The position numbers and the translations under genes were made by a program. Positions 53,020-63,496 of a DNA stretch of 64,000 bases are shown here, in pieces. Below the pieces are notes generated by a model. The model did not search any database, was not told the origin of the DNA, and worked only from the letters and a program-made list of their open reading frames with translations. Within the stretch, counting starts at the first letter, position 1; every line of letters begins with the position of its first letter. Source of the DNA: Melanopsichium pennsylvanicum (Eukaryota; Basidiomycota; Ustilaginomycetes; Ustilaginales). The DNA is taken from assembly GCA_900208305.1 (NCBI GenBank), contig OAPG01000007.1, forward strand, positions 655,001 to 719,000, in the 5' to 3' direction.

Positions 53020-53919
53020 ATGTCCAACAAAGACACCGCCCGAGCCGCTGTGATTCTCCCCGCCGCCAACCCGTCGGCGATCTTCAGACCCGACATCTTC
53101 AAAGGCAAAGTGCTGTTCTGTACCGGAGGTGGCAGTGGTATCTGCTATGAGATGACCAAAACCATCATGTCATTCGGGGCCAAAGCATCCATCTTGGGTC
53201 GTAAAGCTGATCGACTCACACGCGCAGCCAAAGAGCTCTCCACTGCCACTGGTCAAGAATGTCTTCCTTGCCCCGCAGACGTTCGCGAACCTGAACAACT
53301 CAAAGAAGCCGTTCGTAAGACGATTGAAAAGTTTGGTAGGATCGACTTTGTGATCGCCGGAAGTGCTGCCAATTGGCTGGCTGGAATTGAACAGAACAGC
53401 GAAAAGGGATTCAAAACCGTCATTGACATTGACCTCATCGGATCTTACAACACTGTCAAAGCCACTTTGGAACAAGTTACAAAGAACAAAGGTTCCTACA
53501 TCTTTATCAGTGCCACTTTGCACTACTTTGGACTCCCTTACCAATCGCATGCATCTGCGGCCAAAGCGGGTGTAGATGCGCTTTCGCGTGTGCTTGCGGT
53601 GGAAATGGGTCCTCTGGGTGTAAGGAGCAACGTCATCGCACCAGGCCCCATTGCGGGTACAGAGGGAATGGACAGACTCGCACCCAAGGGCGCGGAAGAA
53701 GCAGTAGCAGAGGGAGTACCTATGCAAAGAATGGGTAACAAGAGCGATATCGCTTCAGCAGGAGTCTACCTCTTCAGCGATGCGGCGAGTTATGTAACCG
53801 GTACACAGATGGTGGTGGATGGTGGTGCATGGCACGCTCAAGGTCCTATGTTGCCTTACCCTACCACGTCTCTCGATCCAAAGAGTCTCAGTTCGATCAT
53901 CACTGGTAGTAGGCTTTGA
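53020..53919 (+). CDS. Peroxisomal 2,4-dienoyl-CoA reductase, SDR family
   Basis: 299 residues. A classical short-chain dehydrogenase with the NADPH-binding Rossmann motif TGGGSGIC (residues about 35-42, the last Gly replaced by Cys). A Ser (ISAT) and Lys (SAAKAG) replace the usual Tyr-Lys pair, as in the dienoyl-CoA reductase branch; GPIAGTEGM and VVDGG are further family motifs. The C-terminal tripeptide SRL is a good PTS1 signal for import into peroxisomes. It should reduce 2,4-dienoyl-CoA from unsaturated fatty acids so that beta-oxidation can continue (Sps19/DECR2 group). It follows Ku70 on the same strand with a 700-bp gap, so it probably has its own promoter. Other peroxisomal SDRs are less likely. 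Confidence 0.88.
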   Translation: MSNKDTARAAVILPAANPSAIFRPDIFKGKVLFCTGGGSGICYEMTKTIMSFGAKASILGRKADRLTRAAKELSTATGQECLPCPADVREPEQLKEAVRKTIEKFGRIDFVIAGSAANWLAGIEQNSEKGFKTVIDIDLIGSYNTVKATLEQVTKNKGSYIFISATLHYFGLPYQSHASAAKAGVDALSRVLAVEMGPLGVRSNVIAPGPIAGTEGMDRLAPKGAEEAVAEGVPMQRMGNKSDIASAGVYLFSDAASYVTGTQMVVDGGAWHAQGPMLPYPTTSLDPKSLSSIITGSRL

Positions 53920-54839
53920 TACCCCCCCTAAAAGAAGTCAGAGCAAAAAATGAGGTTTTGGATAGCCGAGTGAACCGTTGTTCCGCTCTCGCAATTTCAA
54001 TGCTTCCGTCCTGACTCTATCATGGACTGATGCTGCTCTAGACCACAGAGTTCATTGACCGTCCGTGTTTCTCCTTCACAGCTCTGTGTGAATCAAGCTT
54101 TCCTCATGTATGACAGAGAATTCGATGAAGGCGTATCGCGAGCTGGAGTTCTGTCTTGAGAGCAGTGTTGTAAAACAGCAAATCTGTTTCACGGTGCTGC
54201 TAGGTGGAAAGCGCTTGCAGATGACCACCTGGAGACATGCTGGTGTCCTCTTTACCGCTTCCCCGAAATTTTGTTTCAAGTGGAAATGTAAGATCATTTC
54301 TGAACGACATCTTCAAATTTTCGAAACAGGTTCGATAGTGTCAAACCGCGATCTCACAGTCCGCCTAAGCGGCTCATGAGGCACGTGTAGTCCTCGGCCG
54401 AGCTTTTGTCTCAATTAGAACTTTCTGAAAATTCGTCTTGCGATCATGAATCGGCACCGAAGCAAAGACCCCGGACGGGGATGTGATATCTCGACTGCGT
54501 CCTACTGCGCTGGGCTGCTGAAATTCTTCGCTATCTCGTGCTAGCACAGGTCTGCAGTTGGTTATTTCGGATTACAACTATTGTAGGTGGTCGGTGGTGC
54601 TGAGAAAGTGATGTGCAGCTGGGAAGTCTTGATGTACTGAGACTAAGAGAACAGGGCCAAGAATTTCTCAGTTGCTCAGCGCGGTGGCTTGAGCGACTGT
54701 CTGTTCGAACTGTCTGAGTGGCAGTGCGTGTGGCAGCTGGACGCAATCTCCTCGGTCCAGTCTATTGGCACTACCTCGACACTACCATCTTACCGTCACC
54801 ACATCAGGATCACCCTCGTTTTCCGCATATATCTTCAAG
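53920..54839. other. Intergenic, promoter of ribosomal protein L39
   Basis: No gene seen. The stretch directly upstream of the L39 ATG is pyrimidine-rich, as usual for ribosomal protein genes. Confidence 0.45.
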
Positions 54840-56337
54840 ATGCCGTCCCAAAAGACTTTCCGCACCAAGGTCAAGCTCGCCAAGGCCCAGAAGCAGAACC
54901 GGTACGTATTCCCATATTCAACATGAATTTCTTTACAGCAGTAACAACAGCAGCAAAAAAGCAAAGAGTACAGCATCACGCATCATGCAGAGTAAAGTTC
55001 AGCAATCAAAAACTCCGTTGGCAGCCCTTGACAGAATCGAATCAGCGACACGTCTGTAAGGAAGGGATACGGTCATGGATATTTTGTATCATGGTTCTTG
55101 TTTCGAAGTTGGCAGAGATGTTATAGTGAAAGTCTGTCGGCGCGAACCAGCATGGGTGGAGGACGGACATTCATGATCATTGAATCTGAAAGGGACCGAT
55201 GATCGATTGAAAGCAGGGAAGATACAGCATAGCAGCCATATTCGGCATCATGATCAATTGGAGCTCTTCATCGACGGCACTTCACAGCGGCATAGAGGTT
55301 GAGATCACATCCGGAAGTCACACCATCCGCATTTCGACAACGAATCAACCTCACCAGCGCGCATTGCTGTCAACCTCTCTATCGGGCCCAGAACACATCA
55401 CCCACATGCCCATGAATGATAGCACATCTGTGTGCCTAGCCTAGCACCAGCGCCATTGCTCATCCACGACGTCCCTCGGCACTTGCCAGGGAAGGCAAGC
55501 AATGGGTAGCAGAAGCATTAGCTGCATGGTCAAGTTCACGTACAACTTGCCCATACGGTCGAATAATGCAGCTGTTGGTGCGCTCCTCCGGTTTCACGAA
55601 CGATGAAGCTCGACTCGCGCTACAGCGTAACAGAAGGATTGCAGCAATCATACGCAGCACAACGCAGATCCGCCAGCAAATTCAGCAGTTTGACTACATC
55701 AAAATCAAAACAAGAAATCGCGATAATGGGTGACAGGTGAACCGGGCTGAAGAAGTAAAGTCTTGCTCAAAAAGTATGGAGCTCGTTCGCCAACCTGCCT
55801 ACGCAGAGTTGAACTGTTCACGCTTTCGTCGCTTCTCGCACCACCTTCAGTCAAACTCCATTTGCACCTTTCGCGCCTTGTATCTGCCCAAATCTCGAGC
55901 ATCCGTCCGGGGCAGAGGGTAGACGTCCAACCAGCTGCACGCTACGCTCCTGTCTAAAAGGGTATTCTTGCATTGAGAATCTCACCTGCTTTCGACCGAT
56001 ACTCGTCATGCAATATACCGCGCTTTCATTGTTCGACGCGTCTCCAACATCTCGCACAACACGATCACATTTTGCACCAGGAACTATTGCAGATCTACTC
56101 TTGCACTTTTGCGCCTTTTGCTGTTACTCTTGCTCTTTGCTGCTGCTGCAGACGGATGATGGCATATTGTCTTTTTTTCTTGATGTTTTCTGTCACACGC
56201 CGAGACAAATTCTGACTCTCTTGTTATTGTGCCGATCCAACAGACCCATTCCTAACTGGTTCCGCATGAAGGCAGACAACAAGATTCAGTACAACGCAAA
56301 GCGTCGTCACTGGCGCCGAACCAAGCTCAACATCTAA
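54840..56337 (+). CDS. RPL39: 60S ribosomal protein L39
   Basis: Exons 54840-54901 and 56244-56337 give the standard 51 residues. The exon 1 protein starts [20 protein letters not shown]. The split codon restores Arg, and exon 2 continues [17 protein letters not shown] to a basic C terminus. Donor GTACGT and acceptor CCAACAG. L39 is a very small, basic protein that lines the polypeptide exit tunnel of the large subunit. The 1342-nt intron is much longer than the others here (103-362 nt, apart from the acetyltransferase gene). I looked for C/D-box snoRNA motifs in it and found only weak partial matches. Confidence 0.95.
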
Positions 56338-57053
56338 AAAGGAAACAAACCATACATACAACACCTTTACCTTGTTTTGTCTTTCTCTTTTGATGTTGAA
56401 TCCGCGAATACGGTATAAGATTTTTATTTCTCTTCTACAAGGGAAAAACAAAATGCACACATACACACACGCACACACACACTTATTTCATCCGTAGCGT
56501 AGCACAAACAGCTGCGTTTTTGTACATCATCGTGCACTCATGATTTCTCTCCACAAACACAAACGCACACCAAAATTTTACACTCAGTCTTCTTGTTAGT
56601 ACTTTTTTTTTTGTTTTGTTCAAGAGTCGGGGACACCTGGGTGAGTCCAGGGCGGTTTTTTGGGTCGCTTGCTGCTGATGACGAGACTTTGTTCATTGTC
56701 AATACGCAGAAAAAAAAAAGGGGGAAAGCTGGTTCCTCCCGTGTCAAAAAAAAAAAAAAAAAAAAAAAAGGCATGAATATAGATCAACAAGATTACGGCA
56801 TCTTTGTAAAAAATTTAACTTCACATAAGCTTAAAAGCTGTGATGGAATTGGAGGAAGAATGGTTCTGTCATCTGATCATGACATGCTATTTATACAATA
56901 CAGTACGGCTCTAAACATTATACTTTTTTTTTTTTTGTTCATGCAAGACTATCGATCTGCTCCGACGACTTTGAACAAGAAAAGAAAGTGAAAAAAAGGG
57001 GGAAAAAAAGGAAAAGAAAAAAGAAAAATAAAAAATACCAATCCCAAACCTTT
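56338..57053. other. Convergent 3' region, low complexity
   Basis: Between two convergent stops. Rich in simple runs: (AC)n near 56456-56482, T-run at about 56602-56615, A-run at about 56746-56769, T-run at about 56925-56937 and a purine-rich tract at about 56975-57040. No gene. Confidence 0.6.
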
Positions 57054-60000
57054 TTAGGTCGACAGAGCACCATCAAATCTCTGCAAAATCCAAGCATCCG
57101 TTCCACCTCTCTTCGTCCTTTCTGCGGTTGCAATCCTCAAATCGCCTCTGTAAAAACCTCTCTTAACAGCCTTGCTGTCATCATTGGGAGCAACAAAACC
57201 GTGAGCTCTATACAGTGCCAACGCGTGAATGTTGGAAGGATGAACTTCCAAATACATTCTTGTGAGATACTTGCCTATTGGTGCTGCGATTGGATCCTTG
57301 AGCTCCGCTAGTGTCCATTCTACTCCCCCTAAAGTGCGAAGGTAAGATGAACAACGCATTGCTGCTATCACTTCACTTGCTTTCAACCCTCCTACAGTAG
57401 ACGCGTTCGACGTGGAACAGCTGGTGGAAGCAACTTGCGATGTCATTACTGTTGCTGTTGTTGGTTCGTCGATGAATTTGGGACTCAAAGGAGAAACATG
57501 AGGAATTGTGATTCCAGGGATTTGGGATCGCATCCTCAAAGCCATATGTCTCGCTTTGATCATACATTCTCCATGCAATGCAGACAGAAGTTTCGCCCCC
57601 AACCCTTGCCCTCTCTCTTCCGGCGACGTTGCCAATGTAAGCAAATGAATATCAATCACTCCGGTTGCCTCTTCCCCTCCTCCCTTGTCCCCCTCACCAC
57701 CACCTTTCTTGAACGACGAAAACAGCGAATCTTCACTGGGAGCCGTCACCACAGTCAACTGTGCCGACACGACACCCAAAATGGTCTCGGTTTCGACTGG
57801 CTTTGAATCTGAGCTGAGAGAACGTGGGGGTGGTACGTTGAGCACTTTACGCACCGGTGCGGGTTCGGTGGGACCTGGTAGCGCATGTTTATTCAAACTC
57901 GATGGAGGATGACCTCGTTCTGCGAAGATATCGGAAAACACCGATGTCGCAGGGGTATTGTTGATCCTACCATCCCTACCTCTAGGGTTGATCATACGGG
58001 TGTGTGGAGCAGCGGGAACACCATCCCCCTTACTAATCGAAAACAGTGAAGGTGGACCAGGGCTCGATGAAAGGCTAGACTGTTCTTCTTCTTCATCATC
58101 ATCTTCATCGTCGTCATCATCATCATCGTGTGCGGCGACCGAAGCTGTGGCAAGGTTGAGCGATTCAAGCCCATCGATCGAAGGTGAGGACGAAAGCGGG
58201 GATGCAGCGCCAGACGAGGCATTGTCAGCAGATCGGGGAGAATCAGGAACCGAGATGTTGGCTCGGGACGATACGAGATCGGGAAGAGGCGCCGATGGTT
58301 CAGGGATGGGCTTTGCAACGGCTACCAGGCAGACGTGACGATCGTCCACTAACAGGCGGAGCAGGAAGGATGCAGTCGAAGCGTACGTCTCGCCGTGGAC
58401 CGGCGACTGCACAAATGGAAGGGAGGTGCAAGGGAGTCAGTTTCGTGTCGTGCGATATGCTTTCGGGATGTGTGAGAGAATGCAACAGATCAGTCGAATG
58501 CGGCACTGGCGGCAATGTCAACACAAACAAAACGCAAGCGAACAACTGAGAAAGCCGAAACCCCACATCAACAACCTTTGGCAATCTTCTTGTCATGCTA
58601 GCCTCCCGTATGGAGGCGATGCGGGGAAGGCGCCGATCCTGGCTTTCTCTACACGAGGACGATGAAAGCTATGACAAAAATAGACCGAGTGTATACAGGA
58701 CGGGGAGATGACCGGTGACATTGGAATTTATGTCAGAGATTGCCGAAGCTTCCTTCCTGTCGCTGTCAGTCATATGAGTTGTCCCTACCTGCGCGTCCCT
58801 ACCTGCGCAGCGAGAAATGCGCAGGCAGTCTTGACTGTCGAGCTGATCTGTCGACGTCAAGATGTCCAAGCAAGCAAGCAAGCAAGCAAAAGCATATGGA
58901 CCGAGGAGGCGATGTCAAAGAATCCGTGCAGCGGGCCCAAGCTGTTGTACAATTGAACGGGATCGGTAAAGATCTCGGACCGCGGTCCCGTCTGGTCAGT
59001 TTCCATGGACGACTGTGAGCGGCAATCCGAAAAAGAGACGGATAATGCAACGTGGCAGCGCTCCAATAAAATCTCTGTGAATGTTTTCGACCCTACGAGG
59101 AATTTTGATCTTTTGGTTTGTTTCTTTTTAGTGCCGAAGATCTTGCGCCGATAAGGAAACCTTTGAGCGCGGCAAAAACGCCCCAAGCTGTGTCATAAAG
59201 TCTCGCCGAGAATGCAACGAGGATTCTCCTTCGAAAATCGGCGTATCGTTCTTCTCCAGAAGGGAGCCAAGCCGAAAAAGCATCTCGTGCAGTGGACGTT
59301 GAGCCACAATCTCGTTACCGCCAATGGTCGGTCAACTTTACTTTTGAACATAGAAACTTGACACGAGGGCAAATTGTGTGGTAAAAGCGAAGCACGCATT
59401 CGCCGCTCGCTTCTGCCAGCCGGTCTCGGCTTTGTGCTTGGTCTCGCCTCACGATCAACACACTATCGCTGAAGTTTTCGCATTCCTCGAATAGTGTGAA
59501 GAACATGAAAAAGAGCTGAGTTGAGCCAAAAAGCGTGCGCAACGAAAGGGTGAAGACAGGGGCAGGAGACAACGACTTAGCCTCGACTTGGGCTTTCGAG
59601 GTAAGTGGCTGCCAGTGCTGGTGCTGTTCATGCAGGTCAAGCCTTACTTGTTTCGAACATGTTTGCCCTTTGCGCAAGTCAATCTGGTCGGATTCTGCTG
59701 ATGGGCAAGCACAGTCACCGGCAAGGCTGACGATGCGCATACTTTCCCCCTTTTAGGTTGGCCGCTAAGTGTGTGTGCAGGTCGGCCGGTCATACGGGTC
59801 GGCCGATGACAACGTCCCACAGTGGGATATCGTTCACACGGCCCCACTGCGCTCGGAGATTTTGCCATCGCCCTCTCCATAAAGTGAGGAGGTCCCACAA
59901 CCGTACACAGAATGCAAGTTGTTCCACATGCATCGAGGCTTGATCAACTGTTGCCAGTAGATCTTTTTCGTGATAAGCTCCTCTTCCCCCTTTTTCATTC

Positions 60001-61585
60001 TTTGACTCTTTTTTTTTCAACCTGTTCGCAGTTGAAGTGCTTTTCATGCAGGTGCAGAGATTTTTTTTTTGGCATGACCAGAACAAAGCAACGTGCCAAA
60101 AATTACGAAAGGGACCGAGAAAGTGTTGCGGAAAAACAAAATCTAGCAACGGACTGAGCCTCGAGAGAATGGGAGCGAATACGCCGGGCGGGTGCAGCTT
60201 CAGATCATAGTTGCAAAGCCACCAAACAGCGGACGCGCAGCCAAAGTGGGAGAACAGCGGCAAGACGAAGACGGTGCCCGTACTGCCGGTCCGGCGCAGC
60301 ACTTTGACTGAAAGTCTGCGAGTTTGTGGTGACTGAGCTGACCATGTTGCGTATTGGCACTAGGGCTGCCTTGTGTAGAGGTCTCAACGGGTGAAGCGTA
60401 TGGGCCTGATGATAATGCGAGCGATGCCAATCGGATACTTACTCTGTCTGAATCGCCGTGGAATGCGTGCAGATCGCGAACTTGCTCCAGATCGCCACGG
60501 CGTAGTGGACGCACTTCGATACGCGCGTCCAATGCTGCTGCTCGTGCGGCTGGGTCGATCGGCTTGGCGCTTGATGGTGCCAGCAGTGTTGACACGGGAG
60601 GCATGCAGACCTCGTCAGGATCATGTACTTTGATTTGGTCGAAGGGAATTGTGTGTGAGGCCGAGCGCTCGAATTGCAGATCAAAGTCGAAGTCGTGGGG
60701 TGTCTCGCCCTCGACTAGACTGACGGAGGACGCGTTCGAGACGGGGCGGTGCGGTCCGGCGCCTTGCTGGAACAGGTATAGTTGTCGCACTGCTTGCGAA
60801 GCATCGGGTGCCAAGGCGGCTTCCTCTTCATCGGCGAGCATGTCCTCATCGTAGGGCACGTAGCTGGGTCTTCGCTCTTCGATCTCCAGATTGCGTCGGA
60901 CACCTTCGAGACGGGAAGCAAGGTAGGTAGCATCCGGTGCATGACTCATGAGCCTCTCGTCGCGCAACGCCTCCAATTCCTGTTCAACCGCATGCACTGT
61001 CTTGCCCTTCCATCTACGCCCGCCGAACGAAAGCCCGTCAGCATCTTCATCGCTACTACTGTCGGCGGCATTTGCTGCTGGTTTGTCGTTGGGGTGGAGT
61101 CCGGACGACTGTGCTGCGAACGTCGCATAGTTGCCATCACCAACGCCCCGGTAGGTAGGAGGCTGTGCTGTTGGCTGCGGTTTGCCCCAGACTGGCATGG
61201 GAGCGAACGAGGCACGCACATCAAAGTCGGGAGCATCTGAGCTGGCGCTCGAGGAACGACCGCTGGTAGAGCCCTCTGTTTCGTCCTCAGATAGACCGGG
61301 AGAGCCGATTTGGAAGGTAGCGCGGCGTTTCTTACGTTGTGGGAGTTTCACGTTCTGGCCGAGGTAGCCGAAGCCGTGTGTGGAAGCGGTAGGCTGTTCG
61401 GAGGAGGTGCTAGAGGAGAAAGTGCGTGATGAGCCACTTGCCTGGCCCTGCTCAGCTAGGGTTGTGGAGATTGAAGCAGGGGTAGCAGTGGGAGCAGGAT
61501 CGACTTCGGGCGCCATGGTGAGCCAGCCGGTGAAGCGAGGACGCGAAGGCCCCGCCATCATCTTTTCTTGTAGTGTTGCCACCAT
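57054..61585 (-). CDS. NAA50-like GNAT N-acetyltransferase with long N-terminal extension
   Basis: Two exons, 61585-60443 and 58406-57054, give 831 residues; the ATG at 61585 is used because the upstream frame opens only with TTG. The donor is GTAAGT and the acceptor TTTGTGCAG, both phase 0, with a 2036-nt intron. The first about 365 residues are disordered and acidic. The GNAT fold then starts with IEVRPLRRGDLEQVRDLHA in exon 1 and continues in exon 2 with SFLLRLLVDDRHVCLVA. The acetyl-CoA loop is ERGQGLGAKLL; then come MYLEVHPSNIHALALYRAHGF and a FYRG end like the YYKR of NAA50. Long low-complexity inserts split the fold. It should acetylate protein N termini or lysines. The fold spanning both exons argues for one gene, but the long intron needs RNA proof. 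Confidence 0.78.
58407..60442 (-). other. Long intron of the acetyltransferase gene
   Basis: 2036 nt inside the gene above. It holds a (GCAA)n run at 58867-58889 and several short frames on both strands with no recognisable domain. I cannot exclude a small nested gene or non-coding RNA. Confidence 0.5.
58867..58889. repeat. (CAAG)n microsatellite
   Basis: Five to six consecutive CAAG units. Confidence 0.85.
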
Positions 61586-62667
61586 GATTATGTGCTGAAG
61601 CAATTGGATGTTAATTATGGTGTCACCAGGAGAATTTGTGTCTGTACGACGTGTTTATAGCTGAATGGGGGAAGGGAAGCCGAGCCGGTTGGCTTGTTGC
61701 GCGCTAAGTGCTATCGGGGGTGGACGCTTGGAAAGAATCTACAGTAACAAAGACCTTCTGACGCTGCAGTATGCTGGACGTCGCCTGGTTTCGATTTTAG
61801 AATGCGCGGGAACGCAGACTGAGGTTGACGATACTCTGAATTTGGACAGCCGCGACAAGATTGCGCCGACACGTTGATCTTGAGCTGGCGCCGAGATTGG
61901 TGTGAACGTGGGAATGAGAATGTCGACGACGAGGTTCTATCAATGGGTTTGCGTGTCGATTGCGAAGAAAGATCGGTTGTCATCCAGTTGAAAGTGAGAT
62001 AGCGACGGGGTCGAGTTCAAGATTGTGTGGCCCGGCTAGCTATAAACCGAATGTGATGCGTTCGAGATGAAATGCAGCAAGGTTGAGCGTATCTAGGTGA
62101 TGCGCAAAGTTAAAGTTGGCTGTTTCCTGTGATGGAACGAAGTGGGATGTGGCTTGATTTGATGGTCGTGAAGGAGTGATGACCTAGAGGAGTGGAACAA
62201 GGACAGGCAGGCAGGTAGGCAATCATGAGCATTAAAAAATGGAACGGATGCTTATCGGTCTTAGATAGCGGGCGACAGTGTGTTACATTGCGTGGGACGA
62301 CTCTGCGTCAGCAGTCACCAATTCTGTGCGAGAGGACCGACCCAAATGCAAGTGGGCCCTGATTTTCGTTGAATGCGTCGACTCCGAAAACGTGTGCAGC
62401 CACTTGCGAGTCAAGAGAGAGAAAGCTTTCACAGAAAAAATGTCCAAAATGGCTGTAGCAATCGCAGAATTGCGACATTTTGGTTTCTAATTTTGTTTTT
62501 GTTTTTGTTTTTGTTTTTGTTTGTGGAGCGAGCCAAAGAAAAAGGTGGCAGACAGATTCGCCCATCAAAAGCCGGATCTGCCGAAGGCATGCGCGCAGAT
62601 CAGGATGAGAATGCTGAAAAGGTGAAAGTGGTGCAAGTCTGAGATCGTGCGAAAAGCATCCTCCCCT
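61586..62667. other. Intergenic with a hexanucleotide repeat
   Basis: Promoter of the acetyltransferase gene on the left and 3' flank of the small gene on the right. A TTTTTG repeat (five units) lies at 62491-62524. No other gene is supported. Confidence 0.5.
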
Positions 62668-62959
62668 TCACATCCACATCGCGCACCGAGCGCAATCATC
62701 CGCCACATAACTCGCCAGATCAGCCTCATCCGTCTGTAGGCATACCAGTGACTGCGGTTTTGCTGGGTCAGGAGTTCTGGAAATACAGTTGTTCAGCGTT
62801 ATGTGTGACACTCGATCCAAAGCAAGCGGATCCATACTCTGGCCGTCGGATCTGAGCTTGAGCCTGAGACGTCACTCACCTCCTTGACATACGGGCGTAC
62901 CGGTTCGACCTGACCGAATGCTGAGTGCGCGAGGATTTTTCGGACACAACAGCCTTCAT
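62668..62959 (-). CDS. Small two-exon gene, 62-residue protein of unknown function
   Basis: Exons 62959-62880 and 62776-62668, joined across a 103-nt intron with GTGAGT donor and TTTCCAG acceptor, give one clean frame ending in TGA. Neither exon is long enough to stand out alone. The N-terminal half is basic (MKAVVSEKSSRTQHSVRSNR). The C-terminal half is acidic and ends DEADLASYVADDCARCAMWM, with a CxxC pair that could bind metal or form a disulfide. I do not recognise the family. The same frame stays open a further 19 codons upstream of the ATG and includes a CxxCC...C cluster, so the true start may be further up. The protein-like composition after splicing supports a real gene; RNA evidence is lacking. 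Confidence 0.5.
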
Positions 62960-63090
62960 GCACTTATCATTTGCACAACATCGGCTACACTCTTTCAGAT
63001 CCAGTCCCGTGAATCCGGCCTAAACCTCGAGATCCTTCTCAGAATGGATCTAACATCTTGGACGGCCTTAAAATTCCCTTCTCAAGGAGC

Positions 63091-63096
63091 AAAAAA
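63091..63096 (-). terminator. RNA polymerase III terminator of the 5S gene
   Basis: Six consecutive T on the minus strand immediately at the 3' end of the 5S rRNA. Confidence 0.75.
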
Positions 63097-63212
63097 CTGC
63101 AGCACCTAGGATTCCCGCGTGGTCCCCCACCGCAGTACTGACTAGGCGATACCTTGCTTAACTTCGCAGATCGGACGGGATGCGGTGCTTTCAAGGTTCT
63201 ATGGCCGCAGAT
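63095..63212 (-). rRNA. 5S ribosomal RNA
   Basis: On the minus strand the sequence has the conserved 5S layout: GCGGCCATA near the 5' end, GCACCGCATCCCGTCCGATC, the internal promoter region GAAGTTAAGCAAGG, GGTGGGGGACCACGCGGGAATCC and a 3' end GGTGCTGCAGT that pairs with the 5' end. About 118 nt long. A T-run on the transcribed strand (63096-63091) directly follows and is the expected RNA polymerase III terminator. It is a single gene away from any rDNA, so 5S genes are dispersed here. Confidence 0.93.
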
Positions 63213-63496
63213 ATTATCTTCCCTTTAGGAAGCACACATATTCTGTTCCATCTTTGCCGATCTCCAATTCAGAAACCACATATCATTTGACTATTTTTGC
63301 CGGTCTCCGCCTCGGGCCAACTTTGATAGCGCACAAAGGAGGAAAGATCCCGTCAAAACAGCGATGACATTAACAATGCACCTACAGAACGCGCGTGATA
63401 TGCGTTGATTGCGATATAAAAACACTTGTAACATAGACCATTCTGAACTGACAAAATAACAAAGCAGAACGCCACGAACCCAGACAGCGAGCAAAA

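Noticed and set aside
54902..56243. Box C/D snoRNA in the L39 intron
   Set aside because: Only partial C-box words were found, with no D box at suitable spacing and no terminal stem.
59790..60302. 170-codon minus-strand frame inside the acetyltransferase intron
   Set aside because: No domain, unusual composition (Trp, Cys and Phe rich) and no start context. Probably chance.
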